Positions 9,610-19,488 of a stretch of 32,437 nt of DNA are shown here, one piece after another. The DNA is from Mycoplasma marinum (lineage in GTDB: Bacteria; Bacillota_I; Bacilli_A; Mycoplasmatales; Metamycoplasmataceae): assembly GCF_004335975.1 (NCBI RefSeq), contig NZ_PSZO01000010.1:1-32437 (forward strand), written 5' to 3'. Within the stretch, counting starts at the first letter, position 1; every line of letters starts with the position of its first letter. Under the pieces are notes generated by a model. It saw only the letters and a list, made by a program, of their open reading frames with translations. It was not told the DNA's origin and ran no database searches. Both the position numbers and the translations under genes were made by a program.

Positions 9610-11088
9610 ATGAAAATAAAAAATGCAAAAAAAATTGGATTTTTTGCAGCGTTAACGATGTTAATTGGAACAGTTGTTGGTATTGGTATATTCTTTAAGA
9701 ATGGTTCCATATCTAGAGCAACTAATGGTGAAGGTATTACATGGTTAATGGCATGAATCATTGGTGGTATCATTGCAGGTGCAACGGCGATTTCGTTTTC
9801 TGAAATTGGTACCCTTAAAACTAAATCAAAATCAATTGGTTTACCGGGGTGAAGTGAGGATATAGTTGGAGAAAAATTTGGTAAATTTGTTAGATTTAAC
9901 TATGCCTTTTTCTATATTGCAGGACTTACTGCTATTTTAGGAATATTTGGATCTGAAATGTTATTGCAACCAATTATCGCAAGTGGTGCAATTAAACAGA
10001 TTCCTATTTACGGACATCTAATAATAGGATTATTAATCACTGTTATTATGATTGCTATAAATTATATAAGTATTAAAACATCTGGAATAATTCAACAAAT
10101 TACTACGATTTTAAAATTTATTCCACTTATTTTAGCTGTTATACTTGGTATTGTTTTACCAACTACAAATCATATGGGAGGAAGTAATGCGTTCCTTAAT
10201 AACTCATTTACTTTTAAAGGATTGATAGTTGCTTTACCAGCTATATTATTTGCTTATGATGCATTTATGATTGTTGCATCTTTAACAAATAAAGTTGAAA
10301 AAGGAGAGAAAAAAGTTCCGATTATTATAGTTTTAGGTATGTCTTCAATTATAATTTTATATACATTAATTGCACTATCATCAATTCTACACAATTCAGG
10401 TTCTATTCAAGGATTGATTAATAATGTTTTACCAAAATCAAGTGCTGATGCTATGACAACAACGATATATACATTTATATTGATTTCAACATTGGGAGTT
10501 ATTAATGGTTTAACTGCTGGGATGATTGTTGTATTTAAAAATGAAGTTGAAAACGATACTTTTGTTGGAACAAAGAAATTAAAAGAAAAAATAGGAAAAG
10601 AGAAAACTACAATTTTATACATTGCTATTTCATGTCTTTTCTGAATATTAATTACTGGTATACCATCTGCCATCATTGGTCAAGATTACTTATACGATGG
10701 ATTCTCAAACTTCCCAACATTATTCTTCTTTGGTATTAACTCAATTATTATTACTTTCTACTTATTTAAGAGAAAGAAATTTAATAATAAGAAAATAAAT
10801 AATATTATGTTCTTTTCATCAGCTATTATCGCTGTTACCGGAACTGCAATCGCGATTATATACTTATTGATTGGTCACTATATAATAGATGTTGCAAAAA
10901 CACCACATGCGAATTCTTCATGAGGGTTATTTGCTTCAACAAAACCAGCTAGTTTCTTAACTGAGATTGCTATATTCTTAACAATGCTATCAATATTCCT
11001 AATTACACCTGCAATTAATTGAGGTATCAAAGGATTACAAGATAAAAATGCTAAGAGATTGAAAATAGATTCAAAAAATACAAAATAA
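9610..11088 (+). CDS. APC-superfamily amino-acid permease
   Basis: The 492-aa integral membrane protein has about twelve hydrophobic helices. It starts with the APC helix-1 signature (AALTMLIGTVVGIGIFF), in which the unwound G-x-G-I-F segment contacts the substrate. Further marks are a SFSEIGTL segment in helix 2 and a conserved LPAILFAYDAFMIVASL in helix 6. Several UGA codons encode Trp, for example at 10642-10644. Family members exchange or import amino acids; the substrate cannot be told from the sequence. The start at 9610 has AGAAGG five bases upstream. The gene is monocistronic with its own terminator, and the structured 5' region (9463-9566) suggests regulation by attenuation. Confidence 0.93.
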
Positions 11089-11116
11089 ATTTAAAGATTT
11101 AAAATAATGATTAAAG

Positions 11117-11144
11117 AATAAACTACTTGTTGGTTTATTTTTTT
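11117..11144 (+). terminator. terminator of the permease gene
   Basis: AATAAAC (11117-11123) and GTTTATT (11133-11139) form a 7-bp stem, followed by a T-tract to 11144. Confidence 0.8.
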
Positions 11145-11187
11145 ACTTTTTTCTCTCATAAGAGCTACATATATATGGAGGTGAAAA

Positions 11188-12450
11188 ATGATACCAATTA
11201 TTTTAAATGATAAAGTTATTCAAAAAAATAAATTACAAACATTTGAAGAAAAAATGGAATTTTCCACAAGTGTATCTACAAATGGTTATGAAAAAGATTT
11301 ATGAAATAATAAATTTGAAGAGCAATTAAAAATAAGGACTCCTATTTTAACTTTAAATAAAATAGTTTTAAGTATAAAAAGAGATTTAAGAACTAACGAT
11401 ATAGAAATTTGGTTTTTTAATAGTTTTCGTAAAAAATCTAATTTTGTTATCAAGGCTATAGAAATAAATGATCAATTACTACCTATTGAAAAATTAGCGA
11501 AATATGAATCAACTGCAGGTTTCTATAAGATAAGCGGAAAGAATATTTTAAGTAGTAAAAATTCCAGAATTGAAAATCTTAGTTCAATAAATATTTATTT
11601 TGAGAATACATTTTACAAAACTACCCATAAGGTCTCTTTTGGAATGAAATCTCACTCATCATTCGAAGGTGAGGATATAATAGATAAAGGTCAGGGTGTT
11701 GAATTGAAAGGGATATCAACAATTGATTTTTCATTTGGTTTTAATATGGATTTAAATAGTTTACAACTTAGACAACGCAATATGTACAACTATATGCTCC
11801 TAAAACCAATAAAGAATAATGGAAGAATAATAAAGAATTTATATGATATCTATGAAGCTAATGACACTTTAAAAAATATCACACATACAGATAAATGATC
11901 AATTTACACCATAAACACTATTCTAGATCCAATACATACATCTAGAATGGTTGATTATCATAGTGGTAAAATGGAAAACCTTTTTAATGACTCTAAATCT
12001 TCAATAAAAGTTTTGCCTGTAGACAAAGACTCAATGAATCCAGATATTGTAAAATCTTTAGATGCTCAAGAAATGTATAAAAAAGAATACTCATACGCAG
12101 GAAGAATAAAAATTCAAGGTGATACTTACTATGATTATAAAAGCAAGTCTACAAAAGTTGGTGTTGGTGTTGATGCAACTGATGGCTATATTTTTCCATG
12201 AAATGCGAAAGGTGAGTTCTATCCGAGAATAAAATTTAGTCCGAACAAGGCTTTTGAAAACATCTCACTATATAGGAAGTATATTTTTAATAAAAAGTTT
12301 TTAGACAAAAATGAAGGTCAAGTTAAATTGACCATCTCAAGTCCAAAGACCTCTCTTGGAACTGAAATATGCAGCTTCAAAGTTGAGGGAAAAGGTATGG
12401 AAAAAATAATTAATGGAACACTAAGTCTTGAACAATTAGGAAAAATATAA
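11188..12450 (+). CDS. hypothetical protein, 420 aa, first gene of an orphan pair
   Basis: ATG at 11188 follows a strong Shine-Dalgarno sequence GGAGGTG (11177-11183). UGA is read as Trp at several positions (for example 11896-11898 and 12199-12201). The protein is rich in Lys, Asn, Ser and aromatic residues with alternating polar and hydrophobic stretches, which suggests beta structure. I see no signal peptide, lipobox or membrane helix. No conserved motif is recognised. Its TAA overlaps the ATG of the next gene (TAATG), so the two are coupled and probably work together. NCBI names some Mycoplasma orphan families after M. hominis loci, and this pair may belong to such a family (MHO_1580/MHO_1590 come to mind), but I could not check that. 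Confidence 0.8.
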
Positions 12451-12875
12451 TGAGGAGATACTTAAGTTATATATTTGTTGGCAGTCCAATTGTTGCATCT
12501 GTTATTGGTATATCCATTTATTATTCTTTAAATCACAAATCTAACAAGAAAAGTCAAAAGCAAGATACTGAAGTTACTAAAGGAGATAACATTTCAGTCA
12601 GCAAAAAAATATACAAATCTGAAAGTATATTTCCACAAGTTTCATTTGATGAAGTTTATGATTATATAAGAGTAAAAAATCAAAAACCAATTATTGACGA
12701 TAATATGATTTCTAAATTTATAAAAATTATTTTTATGAGGATCAAAACAACAAAGGGTGAAATAAAGGTTGATGTTTTAAAAAATAGCGATCAAAGTGTT
12801 GATGTTAAATTTACATGAAAACAAAAAAATATGCAAACTCTTGAAAAAATTTATAAAATGGAATTAAGCTATTAA
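12450..12875 (+). CDS. hypothetical membrane-anchored protein, 141 aa
   Basis: MRRYLSYIFVG begins a single N-terminal hydrophobic helix (about residues 5-27). A Lys/Ser/Gln-rich linker follows, then a small soluble domain with FDEVYDYIRVKN and DVKFTWKQKN. Positive charge at the front suggests the C-terminal part faces outward or forms a type II anchor. There is no Cys lipobox. The start overlaps the stop of the 420-aa gene, so translation is coupled. It ends only 17 bp before the acpP start, and no terminator separates them. Function unknown. Confidence 0.75.
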
Positions 12876-12880
12876 ATTGG

Positions 12881-12895
12881 TATAATAATTTTATG
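12881..12895 (+). promoter_or_regulatory. leaderless promoter of acpP
   Basis: TATAAT (12881-12886), six bases, then ATG at 12893. No Shine-Dalgarno sequence is present. Confidence 0.65.
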
Positions 12896-13120
12896 AATAT
12901 TAAAACAGAAATCATTGCAGCTTTAAAAAAAGCGACAAAAATTAAAATTACAGAAAATACTAAAATTTCTGAACTTGGTATTGATTCATTAGATTTAATG
13001 GATTTAATAATGGAAGCTGAAGGAAAAATAGGTTCAGAATTAAGTGATGATGTAATAACTAGCCTTAAAGAAAAAACAGTTAAAGATATCATAGAAGAAT
13101 TTGAGAAAATCGCTAAATAG
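12893..13120 (+). CDS. acpP: acyl carrier protein
   Basis: The 75-aa product has the ACP signature ELGIDSLDLMDLI. Ser32 in the DSL motif is the expected 4'-phosphopantetheine attachment site, in the first turn of helix 2. Length and acidic helices fit the family. Mycoplasmas mostly lack full fatty-acid synthesis, so ACP probably carries acyl groups for phospholipid assembly or other transfers. A degV/FakB gene lies about 190 bp downstream on the opposite strand and coaE is in the same window; both are relevant to acyl and pantetheine supply. Its stop codon lies within the terminator hairpin. Confidence 0.95.
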   Translation: MNIKTEIIAALKKATKIKITENTKISELGIDSLDLMDLIMEAEGKIGSELSDDVITSLKEKTVKDIIEEFEKIAK

Positions 13121-13129
13121 CGGTTTTTT
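13106..13129 (+). terminator. terminator of acpP containing the stop codon
   Basis: AAAATCGCT (13106-13114) pairs with AGCGGTTTT (from 13119) with one T-G pair and a 4-nt loop. The stop TAG 13118-13120 spans loop and stem. A T-tract follows. Confidence 0.8.
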
Positions 13130-13196
13130 ATTTTTTATTTATAAAATATTTTTTAAAAAGTGCTTTTTTATTCTATAATTATATAGCACTATACGT

Positions 13197-13272
13197 AGGG
13201 GTGTAGTTCAATTGGTAGAACAGCCGGCTTCAACCCGGCATGTTGTGGGTTCAAGTCCTGTCACCCCTGCCA
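13197..13272 (+). tRNA. tRNA-Trp, anticodon UCA (reads UGA and UGG)
   Basis: A 76-nt cloverleaf. Acceptor arms AGGGGTG (13197-13203) and CACCCCT (13262-13268) are followed by discriminator G and an encoded CCA. The D arm is GTTC/GAAC, the anticodon stem GCCGG/CCGGC, with loop CTTCAAC. Positions 34-36 are TCA, which pairs with UGA and, by wobble, UGG, matching the UGA-Trp code used throughout the window. The T stem GTGGG/CCTGT contains three G-T pairs, which is unusually weak. TATAAT at 13174-13179 is a plausible promoter. Confidence 0.97.
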
Positions 13273-13292
13273 TTTTTTTATGCCATTTTTTC

Positions 13293-13318
13293 AAAATAAA
13301 AATAGGACATGCCTATTT
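13293..13318 (-). terminator. terminator of degV copy 2 containing its stop codon
   Basis: AAATAGG (13300-13306) and CCTATTT (13312-13318) form a perfect 7-bp stem. On the minus strand it is followed by TTATTTT. The stop codon (13313-13315) is inside the stem. Confidence 0.8.
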
Positions 13319-14137
13319 GTAAATTGCTAATATACCTATTGCTTCTAAACCAACGTGTAGAGCAATAGTTGAAGGGAAAAATAATTTTTTTATTTTTTTA
13401 TTAGTAATACTTTCTAAATTGTTAATATGTTCATCTATCATTTTATTACCAGCGTGTAATGCATAAAGATCATATTCTTCACCATCAAATCTTTCGATAA
13501 TTTCCTTTGTCACTTTGACAAGAGTTTTACTAAATATTCTACCCTTACCATGCCTATCAAGTTTTCCATCTTTAAATTTAATTATGGGTACTATCTTTAA
13601 CATTGATGCCATTGTAGCAACTGTTGAATTAACTCTACCCCCTTTAACTAATCAATCTAAAGAATGAGGTATTAACAAAGCTTCATAGCCTTTTGTATTT
13701 TTTCTTAATGATTCAACTATTTCCTCAATTTCCTTGCCCTCTTTTGCAAGTCTTTGTGCTCTTTCACACTCAGAAACTATTATTTGCGATAATCCAAGAG
13801 AGTTAATTACATGAATATTTTCAAAATCATTTGAAAATAATGTTAAATTACTAGTTTGAGAAGAAAGTTCTTTTGAAAGACCATAAACAATCACATGATC
13901 ATATTTACTTGACATCGCCTCAAATAATTCCAAAATCTCAGCAGGTGAAGAAGCCGAAGTTCTAACGTTTGTGTCCAAATTTAATTTTTGATACACTTCT
14001 TCAGTTGTGATTTCAATACCATCTGCGAAATCTTGTTCATTCAAAAAAACGTGCAATGGAACAAAACCTCAGCCCCTTGAACTAACTTCTTTTTTTGTAA
14101 GTCCTGTAGAAGAATCTACTATTATTCCTAATTTCAT
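13313..14137 (-). CDS. DegV family protein (FakB-like), copy 2
   Basis: The 274-aa product begins MKLGIIVDSSTGLTKKE and shares long stretches with copy 1: PLH.FL, SKYDHVIVYGLS, WLVKGGRV, ATMASMLKIVPIIKF and ALHVGLEAI. It is clearly a paralogue of 1964-2794. The lipid-contact loop reads LSKELSSQTSN, where copy 1 has LSTKLSGQYSS, so the usual Gly and Tyr are replaced, possibly altering acyl-chain preference. DegV/FakB proteins deliver fatty acids to FakA. UGA encodes Trp in W-G and W-L-V. It is convergent with acpP and tRNA-Trp, with a leaderless minus-strand start. Confidence 0.9.
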
Positions 14138-14149
14138 AAATCAATTATA
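14135..14149 (-). promoter_or_regulatory. leaderless promoter of degV copy 2
   Basis: On the minus strand TATAAT occupies 14149 to 14144, six bases before the ATG at 14137. Confidence 0.65.
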
Positions 14150-14201
14150 AACAATTTAAAGAATATTAATATAATAATTAGTTCATATTTCTCATTATAT
14201 A

Positions 14202-14216
14202 TATAATATATATATG
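14202..14216 (+). promoter_or_regulatory. leaderless promoter of ytpR
   Basis: TATAAT (14202-14207), six bases, then ATG at 14214. No Shine-Dalgarno sequence is present. Confidence 0.65.
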
Positions 14217-14786
14217 GCTTTACTATATTGAAATAAAAAATCCTTGCAAGATCAAGCAATTATTTGATTCAAGGACTCTAACAAAGAAAAAATTAGTATT
14301 GAAAAAAACGATAAATATTCTTTAATTAAGGAGAAAGACGAAGTCGTGGGAATCAATATTCAAAATGCCTCTTCATTTTTAACATTAAAAGTGGGTGCAC
14401 AAAGTTTAACACATGAAATTATTACAAGTATTAAAAATGAACTAGGGGTTGATTTGTCAAATTTAAATACAACATCAATGTTTGTTGTAGGTGAAATTTT
14501 AGAAAGAAAACCACATCCTAAGTCTGACAAATTATTTTTATTAAAAGTAAAAACAGATTCAGAATTAACAATTGTAACAAATACTTTAAACTCAATTGAA
14601 GGTAAGAAAATAGTTGTTGCAAAACTTGGGGCAATTTTGCCATCTGGAACAATTATTAAACCTGCTAAAGTTATGGGTATTAATTCCGAAGGAATGCTTT
14701 GTGGCGGAGAAACATTAGGTATTGAAAAAACAAATGGTGCATTTATTGTTGAAAAACAAAATGCAGGAGAAGAATTTAATATATAG
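14214..14786 (+). CDS. ytpR: YtpR-like tRNA-binding OB-fold protein
   Basis: The 190-aa product has an N-terminal domain with two UGA-encoded Trp (MALLYW and AIIWF). A tRNA-binding OB-fold domain follows from about residue 86: VVGEILERKPHPKSDKLFL, IVTNTLNS, AKLGAILPSG and KVMGINSEGMLCG. This matches the EMAP-II-like domain found in PheT and in the stand-alone YtpR of Firmicutes. YtpR is thought to bind tRNA; its exact role is not settled. The start at 14214 is supported by a -10 box six bases upstream and by Trp-rich N-terminal coding sequence. It is followed by ytxG- and ytxH-like genes, the same neighbours as in Bacillus. Confidence 0.85.
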
Positions 14787-14810
14787 ATAGAAGTAAAAAG
14801 GGGGTATTGA

Positions 14811-15164
14811 ATGGATGTCAAAACATCTGCACTAGTCATTATAGGAATAGTTGCTGCAATTTTATTGATAGTTGCTATATTTTATGCGATTACAGCCTTT
14901 AGAAGAATGGCTATAACTTATAAAAAAATAGATTATCTTGTCGAAGATATAACATATAAATCTGAAACATTAAATTCAACTGTTGAAACAATTTCTAAAG
15001 TATCTAATTATTTAGATATTTTCGAGGTTGTTGCTCAGAAAAATGTTAAATCAGCCATAAAATTAGTTTCAAGAAACAGAGAAACAATCTATTCAATGGC
15101 CGAAAAATTAAAAGAACTTGCTCTTAGCGAAAAAGACGGAAAAAATAAGAAAGGGGGTAAATAA
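14811..15164 (+). CDS. YtxG-like (DUF948-type) membrane protein
   Basis: The 117-aa product has one N-terminal membrane helix (about residues 7-29, ALVIIGIVAAILLIVAIFY). A helical segment with regularly spaced Val, Ile and Leu follows (KKIDYLVEDITYKSETLN), typical of DUF948/YtxG proteins, with a Lys- and Gly-rich tail. The Shine-Dalgarno sequence AGGGGG lies about 6 bases upstream. The stop overlaps the next start (TAATG). Position between ytpR and a YtxH-like gene supports the call; biochemical function is unknown. Confidence 0.7.
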   Translation: MDVKTSALVIIGIVAAILLIVAIFYAITAFRRMAITYKKIDYLVEDITYKSETLNSTVETISKVSNYLDIFEVVAQKNVKSAIKLVSRNRETIYSMAEKLKELALSEKDGKNKKGGK

Positions 15165-15634
15165 TGAAACTTAGTACATTTTTATTATTAGTGGGCGCTA
15201 CAGCTTTTGGGGTTCATCTAAATTCTGAAGAGGGCGCTGATACAAAGAAAAAACTTAAGGAACAAATAGATAACATTACCCCTGTGGTAAATGAATTATT
15301 TAATAAATTAGAAGAGATAGTAATGAATATGGATTCTATTAAATCTGATGAAATTAAGGAAAATGTCCAAAAAGGTGTCAATGAAGTAAAAGAAACAATC
15401 GCAAAAGTTGATGCTAAAAAAGTTGGTGATGTTACAGAGGAGGCGATTAAAGTTGCTTCTAAAAAAATAAGAGAAATTAGAACTCAAATAGAAACTGCTG
15501 AACACTTTACTGACAATTATGAGACAATGACGATTGCACAATTAAAGAGAAAAGCTAAAAAAATGAAAGTTGAAATTAAATCTTCTGATAGGAAAAAAGA
15601 TATAATTTCAAAATTAAGAGCAGCAGTAAAATAA
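15164..15634 (+). CDS. YtxH-like protein with a C-terminal SAP/Rho-N-like domain
   Basis: The 156-aa product begins MKLSTFLLLVGATAFGVHL, a short membrane or signal helix. A Lys/Glu-rich helical region with VKETIAKVDAKKV and VASKKIREIR follows, as in YtxH/gas-vesicle-like stress proteins. The last 36 residues, MTIAQLKRKAKKMKVE to ISKLRAAVK, look like a SAP or Rho-N helix-extended-helix motif that binds nucleic acid. That combination would be a membrane-tethered nucleic-acid binder. The start overlaps the preceding stop. The stop codon lies at the foot of the terminator. The domain call is by eye and moderate. Confidence 0.65.
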   Translation: MKLSTFLLLVGATAFGVHLNSEEGADTKKKLKEQIDNITPVVNELFNKLEEIVMNMDSIKSDEIKENVQKGVNEVKETIAKVDAKKVGDVTEEAIKVASKKIREIRTQIETAEHFTDNYETMTIAQLKRKAKKMKVEIKSSDRKKDIISKLRAAVK

Positions 15635-15656
15635 TAGTCTTAAACAGGCTATTTTT
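15633..15656 (+). terminator. terminator of the ytpR operon
   Basis: AATAGTC (15633-15639) pairs with GGCTATT (15647-15653) with one T-G pair, then T-tract. It overlaps the stop TAA 15632-15634. Confidence 0.75.
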
Positions 15657-15659
15657 CTA

Positions 15660-15671
15660 TACAATTTAATT

Positions 15672-15674
<3 letters not shown>
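15660..15674 (+). promoter_or_regulatory. leaderless promoter of tyrS
   Basis: TACAAT (15660-15665), six bases, then ATG at 15672, immediately after the preceding terminator. Confidence 0.6.
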
Positions 15675-16898
<1,224 letters not shown>

Positions 16899-16903
16899 AG
16901 AGG

Positions 16904-16928
16904 TGTCAATGTTATTGGCATTTTTTTT
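16904..16928 (+). terminator. terminator of tyrS
   Basis: TGTCAAT (16904-16910) pairs with ATTGGCA (16914-16920) with one T-G pair, followed by eight T. Confidence 0.9.
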
Positions 16929-16944
16929 ATGCAATTTTAGCAAT

Positions 16945-16972
16945 AAAAAAAACATTGCATTAACAATGTTTT
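16945..16972 (-). terminator. terminator of rpsD (minus strand)
   Basis: AAAACATTG (16949-16957) and CAATGTTTT (16964-16972) form a perfect 9-bp stem. On the minus strand it ends in a T-tract. Confidence 0.9.
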
Positions 16973-16983
16973 GAAATAAATTA

Positions 16984-17589
16984 TTATTTTGAGTAGTATT
17001 CAACGATAAGAGCTTCATTAATTTCTGAATTAAGTTCTTTTCTTTCTGGAAGTCTTGTAAGTTTTCCTGAGAAAGTAGTTTTATCAAGTTCAACTCATTC
17101 AGCAATTTTTCTTGTTGCTAATGAATCAACAATTTGAACATTCTTGTTTGATTTTTCTTTAAGTTTGATTTCATCACCGATTTTAATTTGCATTGAAGCA
17201 ATATCAGCTTTTTTACCATTTAAAGTAAAGTGTCCGTGGTTTACTAATTGTCTTGCTTGTCTTCTTGTTGTAGCAAATCCCATTCTATAAACAACATTAT
17301 CTAATCTTGTTTCTAGCATTTGTAGGAAGTTAATCCCGGCAACACCTTTTATTTTAGATGCTTTTTCAAATGTTTTTCTAAATTGTTTTTCGTTAATTCC
17401 GTACATGAATCTAACTTTTTGTTTTTCATGTAAGTGTAAACCATAATCAGACATTTTAACTCTTCTAGCTCCGTGTTGTCCTGGTGCTGTTTGTCTTTGT
17501 TTACCTTTTGCGAATTCTTTTCCGTTTTCTAATACTGAGAAACCATATCTTCTTGATTTCTTAAATGTTGGGCCTGTATATCTTGCCAT
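16984..17589 (-). CDS. rpsD: 30S ribosomal protein S4
   Basis: The 201-aa product begins [16 protein letters not shown] and contains [15 protein letters not shown], the S4 domain [19 protein letters not shown], and ends [15 protein letters not shown] codon at 17095-17097 (minus strand) is Trp, so the protein runs about 37 residues past that point. S4 nucleates 16S rRNA folding and binds its own mRNA in some bacteria. The start has a good Shine-Dalgarno sequence (AAAGGAG), and a -10 TATAAT lies at 17617-17612 on the minus strand. Adjacent to tyrS, as in Bacillus, but convergent. Confidence 0.97.
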
Positions 17590-17770
17590 AAGTATCTCCT
17601 TTAGTTCTTTTATTATATAATTTATGCATAACTAAGGCTTAATTTCTTTACATGAGTGTTGACACAAATAGTTTCGGCATTCAGCTAGCTTACTAGTAAT
17701 CCTGTGTTGACAACGCTTACAAATAAATAATTAAGTGCTGTATATGCTCTTATATTTTACACTAATTTTA

Positions 17771-17785
17771 TATAATATAACTATG
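17771..17785 (+). promoter_or_regulatory. leaderless promoter of the ezrA-like gene
   Basis: TATAAT (17771-17776), six bases, then ATG at 17783. Confidence 0.65.
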
Positions 17786-19486
17786 CAAACATGAAAACTA
17801 ATTTTATTGGGTGTTACTATACCCATCATAATAATCATATTTTCCTTATTAATAGTGCTTATCACGAGATTAATGAGGCAAAAAAAGAATGCTAATCAAA
17901 TGAACGAGATTAGAGTTTTTATTGAGCCTGAAAGAATCAAAAGAGTTGAGATAATGCTACAAAGAATCTCCGTAATAGCAAAATCCAATAAAAAATATGA
18001 AAAATTATTTGATATTTTATCTAAAGAGTTTGATTCAATTGAGAGCATGTTTAAACTTATGAATAAAGATGTTTTAGATCTCCAAAAAAGATATCTAAAA
18101 TTAAGACAAAAAGAATTTGAAATTAGAGTAGAAAAAATTAAAACTATAAATGAAACATTTGCAAGAAAAATTGCATCTTCAAAAAAGAAAGCTAATAATA
18201 TTTTAAAGCAAGAAGAATTCTTGAGAAATGAAGTTTCACTTTTTAGAGAAAAAACTAGAACAATTAGTAGTAGTTATAGTAAGAAAAGAATTACATTGGA
18301 TAAAATTTCTGGGAAAATAGATATTTTAAACAAGCGTATTGCTGGCAGAACAAGAAAATTTGATTCTCTAATTCAATCAGGTGAAACAAGGAGTGCTTCG
18401 GAAATAATTGAGAAGCTTAGAGAGGATATAATTCAATTTGGAATTATCATTAATGAAGGTCCAAAAATACAAGCTACTTTATATGGCGCAATACCAAAAT
18501 TCATTAAAAAACTTATTGTTTTGTTTAATCATGCACAAAACAAATTAAAAGTAGATTTATCTCACATTGATTTCCATGCATCTATAAGAAGAATGGCGAA
18601 TAATTTTGAAACTGCTAAATCACATTTTTTAGAATTAAGACTAGAGGAATCTAAAAAAGAAATAATTTTTATCATTAAAAATATTAAAGCTATAGAAAGA
18701 ATGATTAATTCAGAAATAAAGTCAAGAAATATTTTTGTTAATGAATTTATTAATGTTCAGAATCTTGTTTTAAAAACTATGAAGCAATTTGTACAAATAA
18801 GAAAAGAAGTTAAGAAAATGCCACAATCAGGGACAAGATTATCAGTGGAAATGATGGATATTATGAGAAGCTTGAAATTTGAGATTGCTGATCTAGATGA
18901 AAACGCAATGTCATTTTCTAAATTAATGAAAGATAAAAACATACCTTACACATCAAAATTATCTAGAATGAAAATTCTATTAAATAAAAATATATCGGCA
19001 ATTAAATTAATGAATAGCATTTATGAACTTATTTGAAGAGATGATATTGCAAAAAGAACTGTTCAAAATCAATTTATGCAAGTAGAACATGCATTAATTT
19101 CATTAAGAGCTAAAGTAATAGATAAAAATATTTTATTATCAATTGCTGAAGAGCAACAACTGCAGGATATTGAAGAAACAAAAGTATTACTTAAAACCAC
19201 ACTAACAAATGAACCGTTCAACTCAAATGTAGCTAAACAACAAGTTAGAAGATTAATCGAAAATGTAACATCATATTATAAAGTGGTGGGTGGAAAAATT
19301 GCAATGGCACGAATGGTTAGAAACCTTATTAAAGAATTTGCACCAAATAGAGCTATGAATGCTAAACTTAATATATCATTAGTTCAAGCAGAGAAGCAGT
19401 ATCTTGCTGGGGAATATGCATCATCGTTGAGAATTGCAATTGATGCTATTGAAGAACTATTAAATATAAAAAGGAAAAGGAAGTAA
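17783..19486 (+). CDS. ezrA: EzrA-like membrane-anchored coiled-coil protein
   Basis: The 567-aa product has a single N-terminal membrane helix (about residues 5-31, LILLGVTIPIIIIIFSLL). More than 500 helical, Lys/Glu/Ile-rich residues with coiled-coil pattern follow. The C-terminal ANRAMNAKLNISLVQAEKQ and YASSLRIAIDAIEELL match the last repeat of EzrA ('N..V...L..AE.L...Y..AL..A..AIE'). Total length is about that of Bacillus EzrA (562 aa). EzrA regulates FtsZ ring assembly at the membrane; whether the partner is still FtsZ in this wall-less organism is unknown. It sits between rpsD and thiI, the Bacillus neighbourhood, which supports the call. The thiI start follows by 2 bases. Confidence 0.65.
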
Positions 19487-19488
19487 AA

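Noticed and set aside
14360-14839. 159-aa minus-strand frame over ytpR
   Set aside because: Antisense shadow of the tRNA-binding domain, which is well supported on the plus strand.
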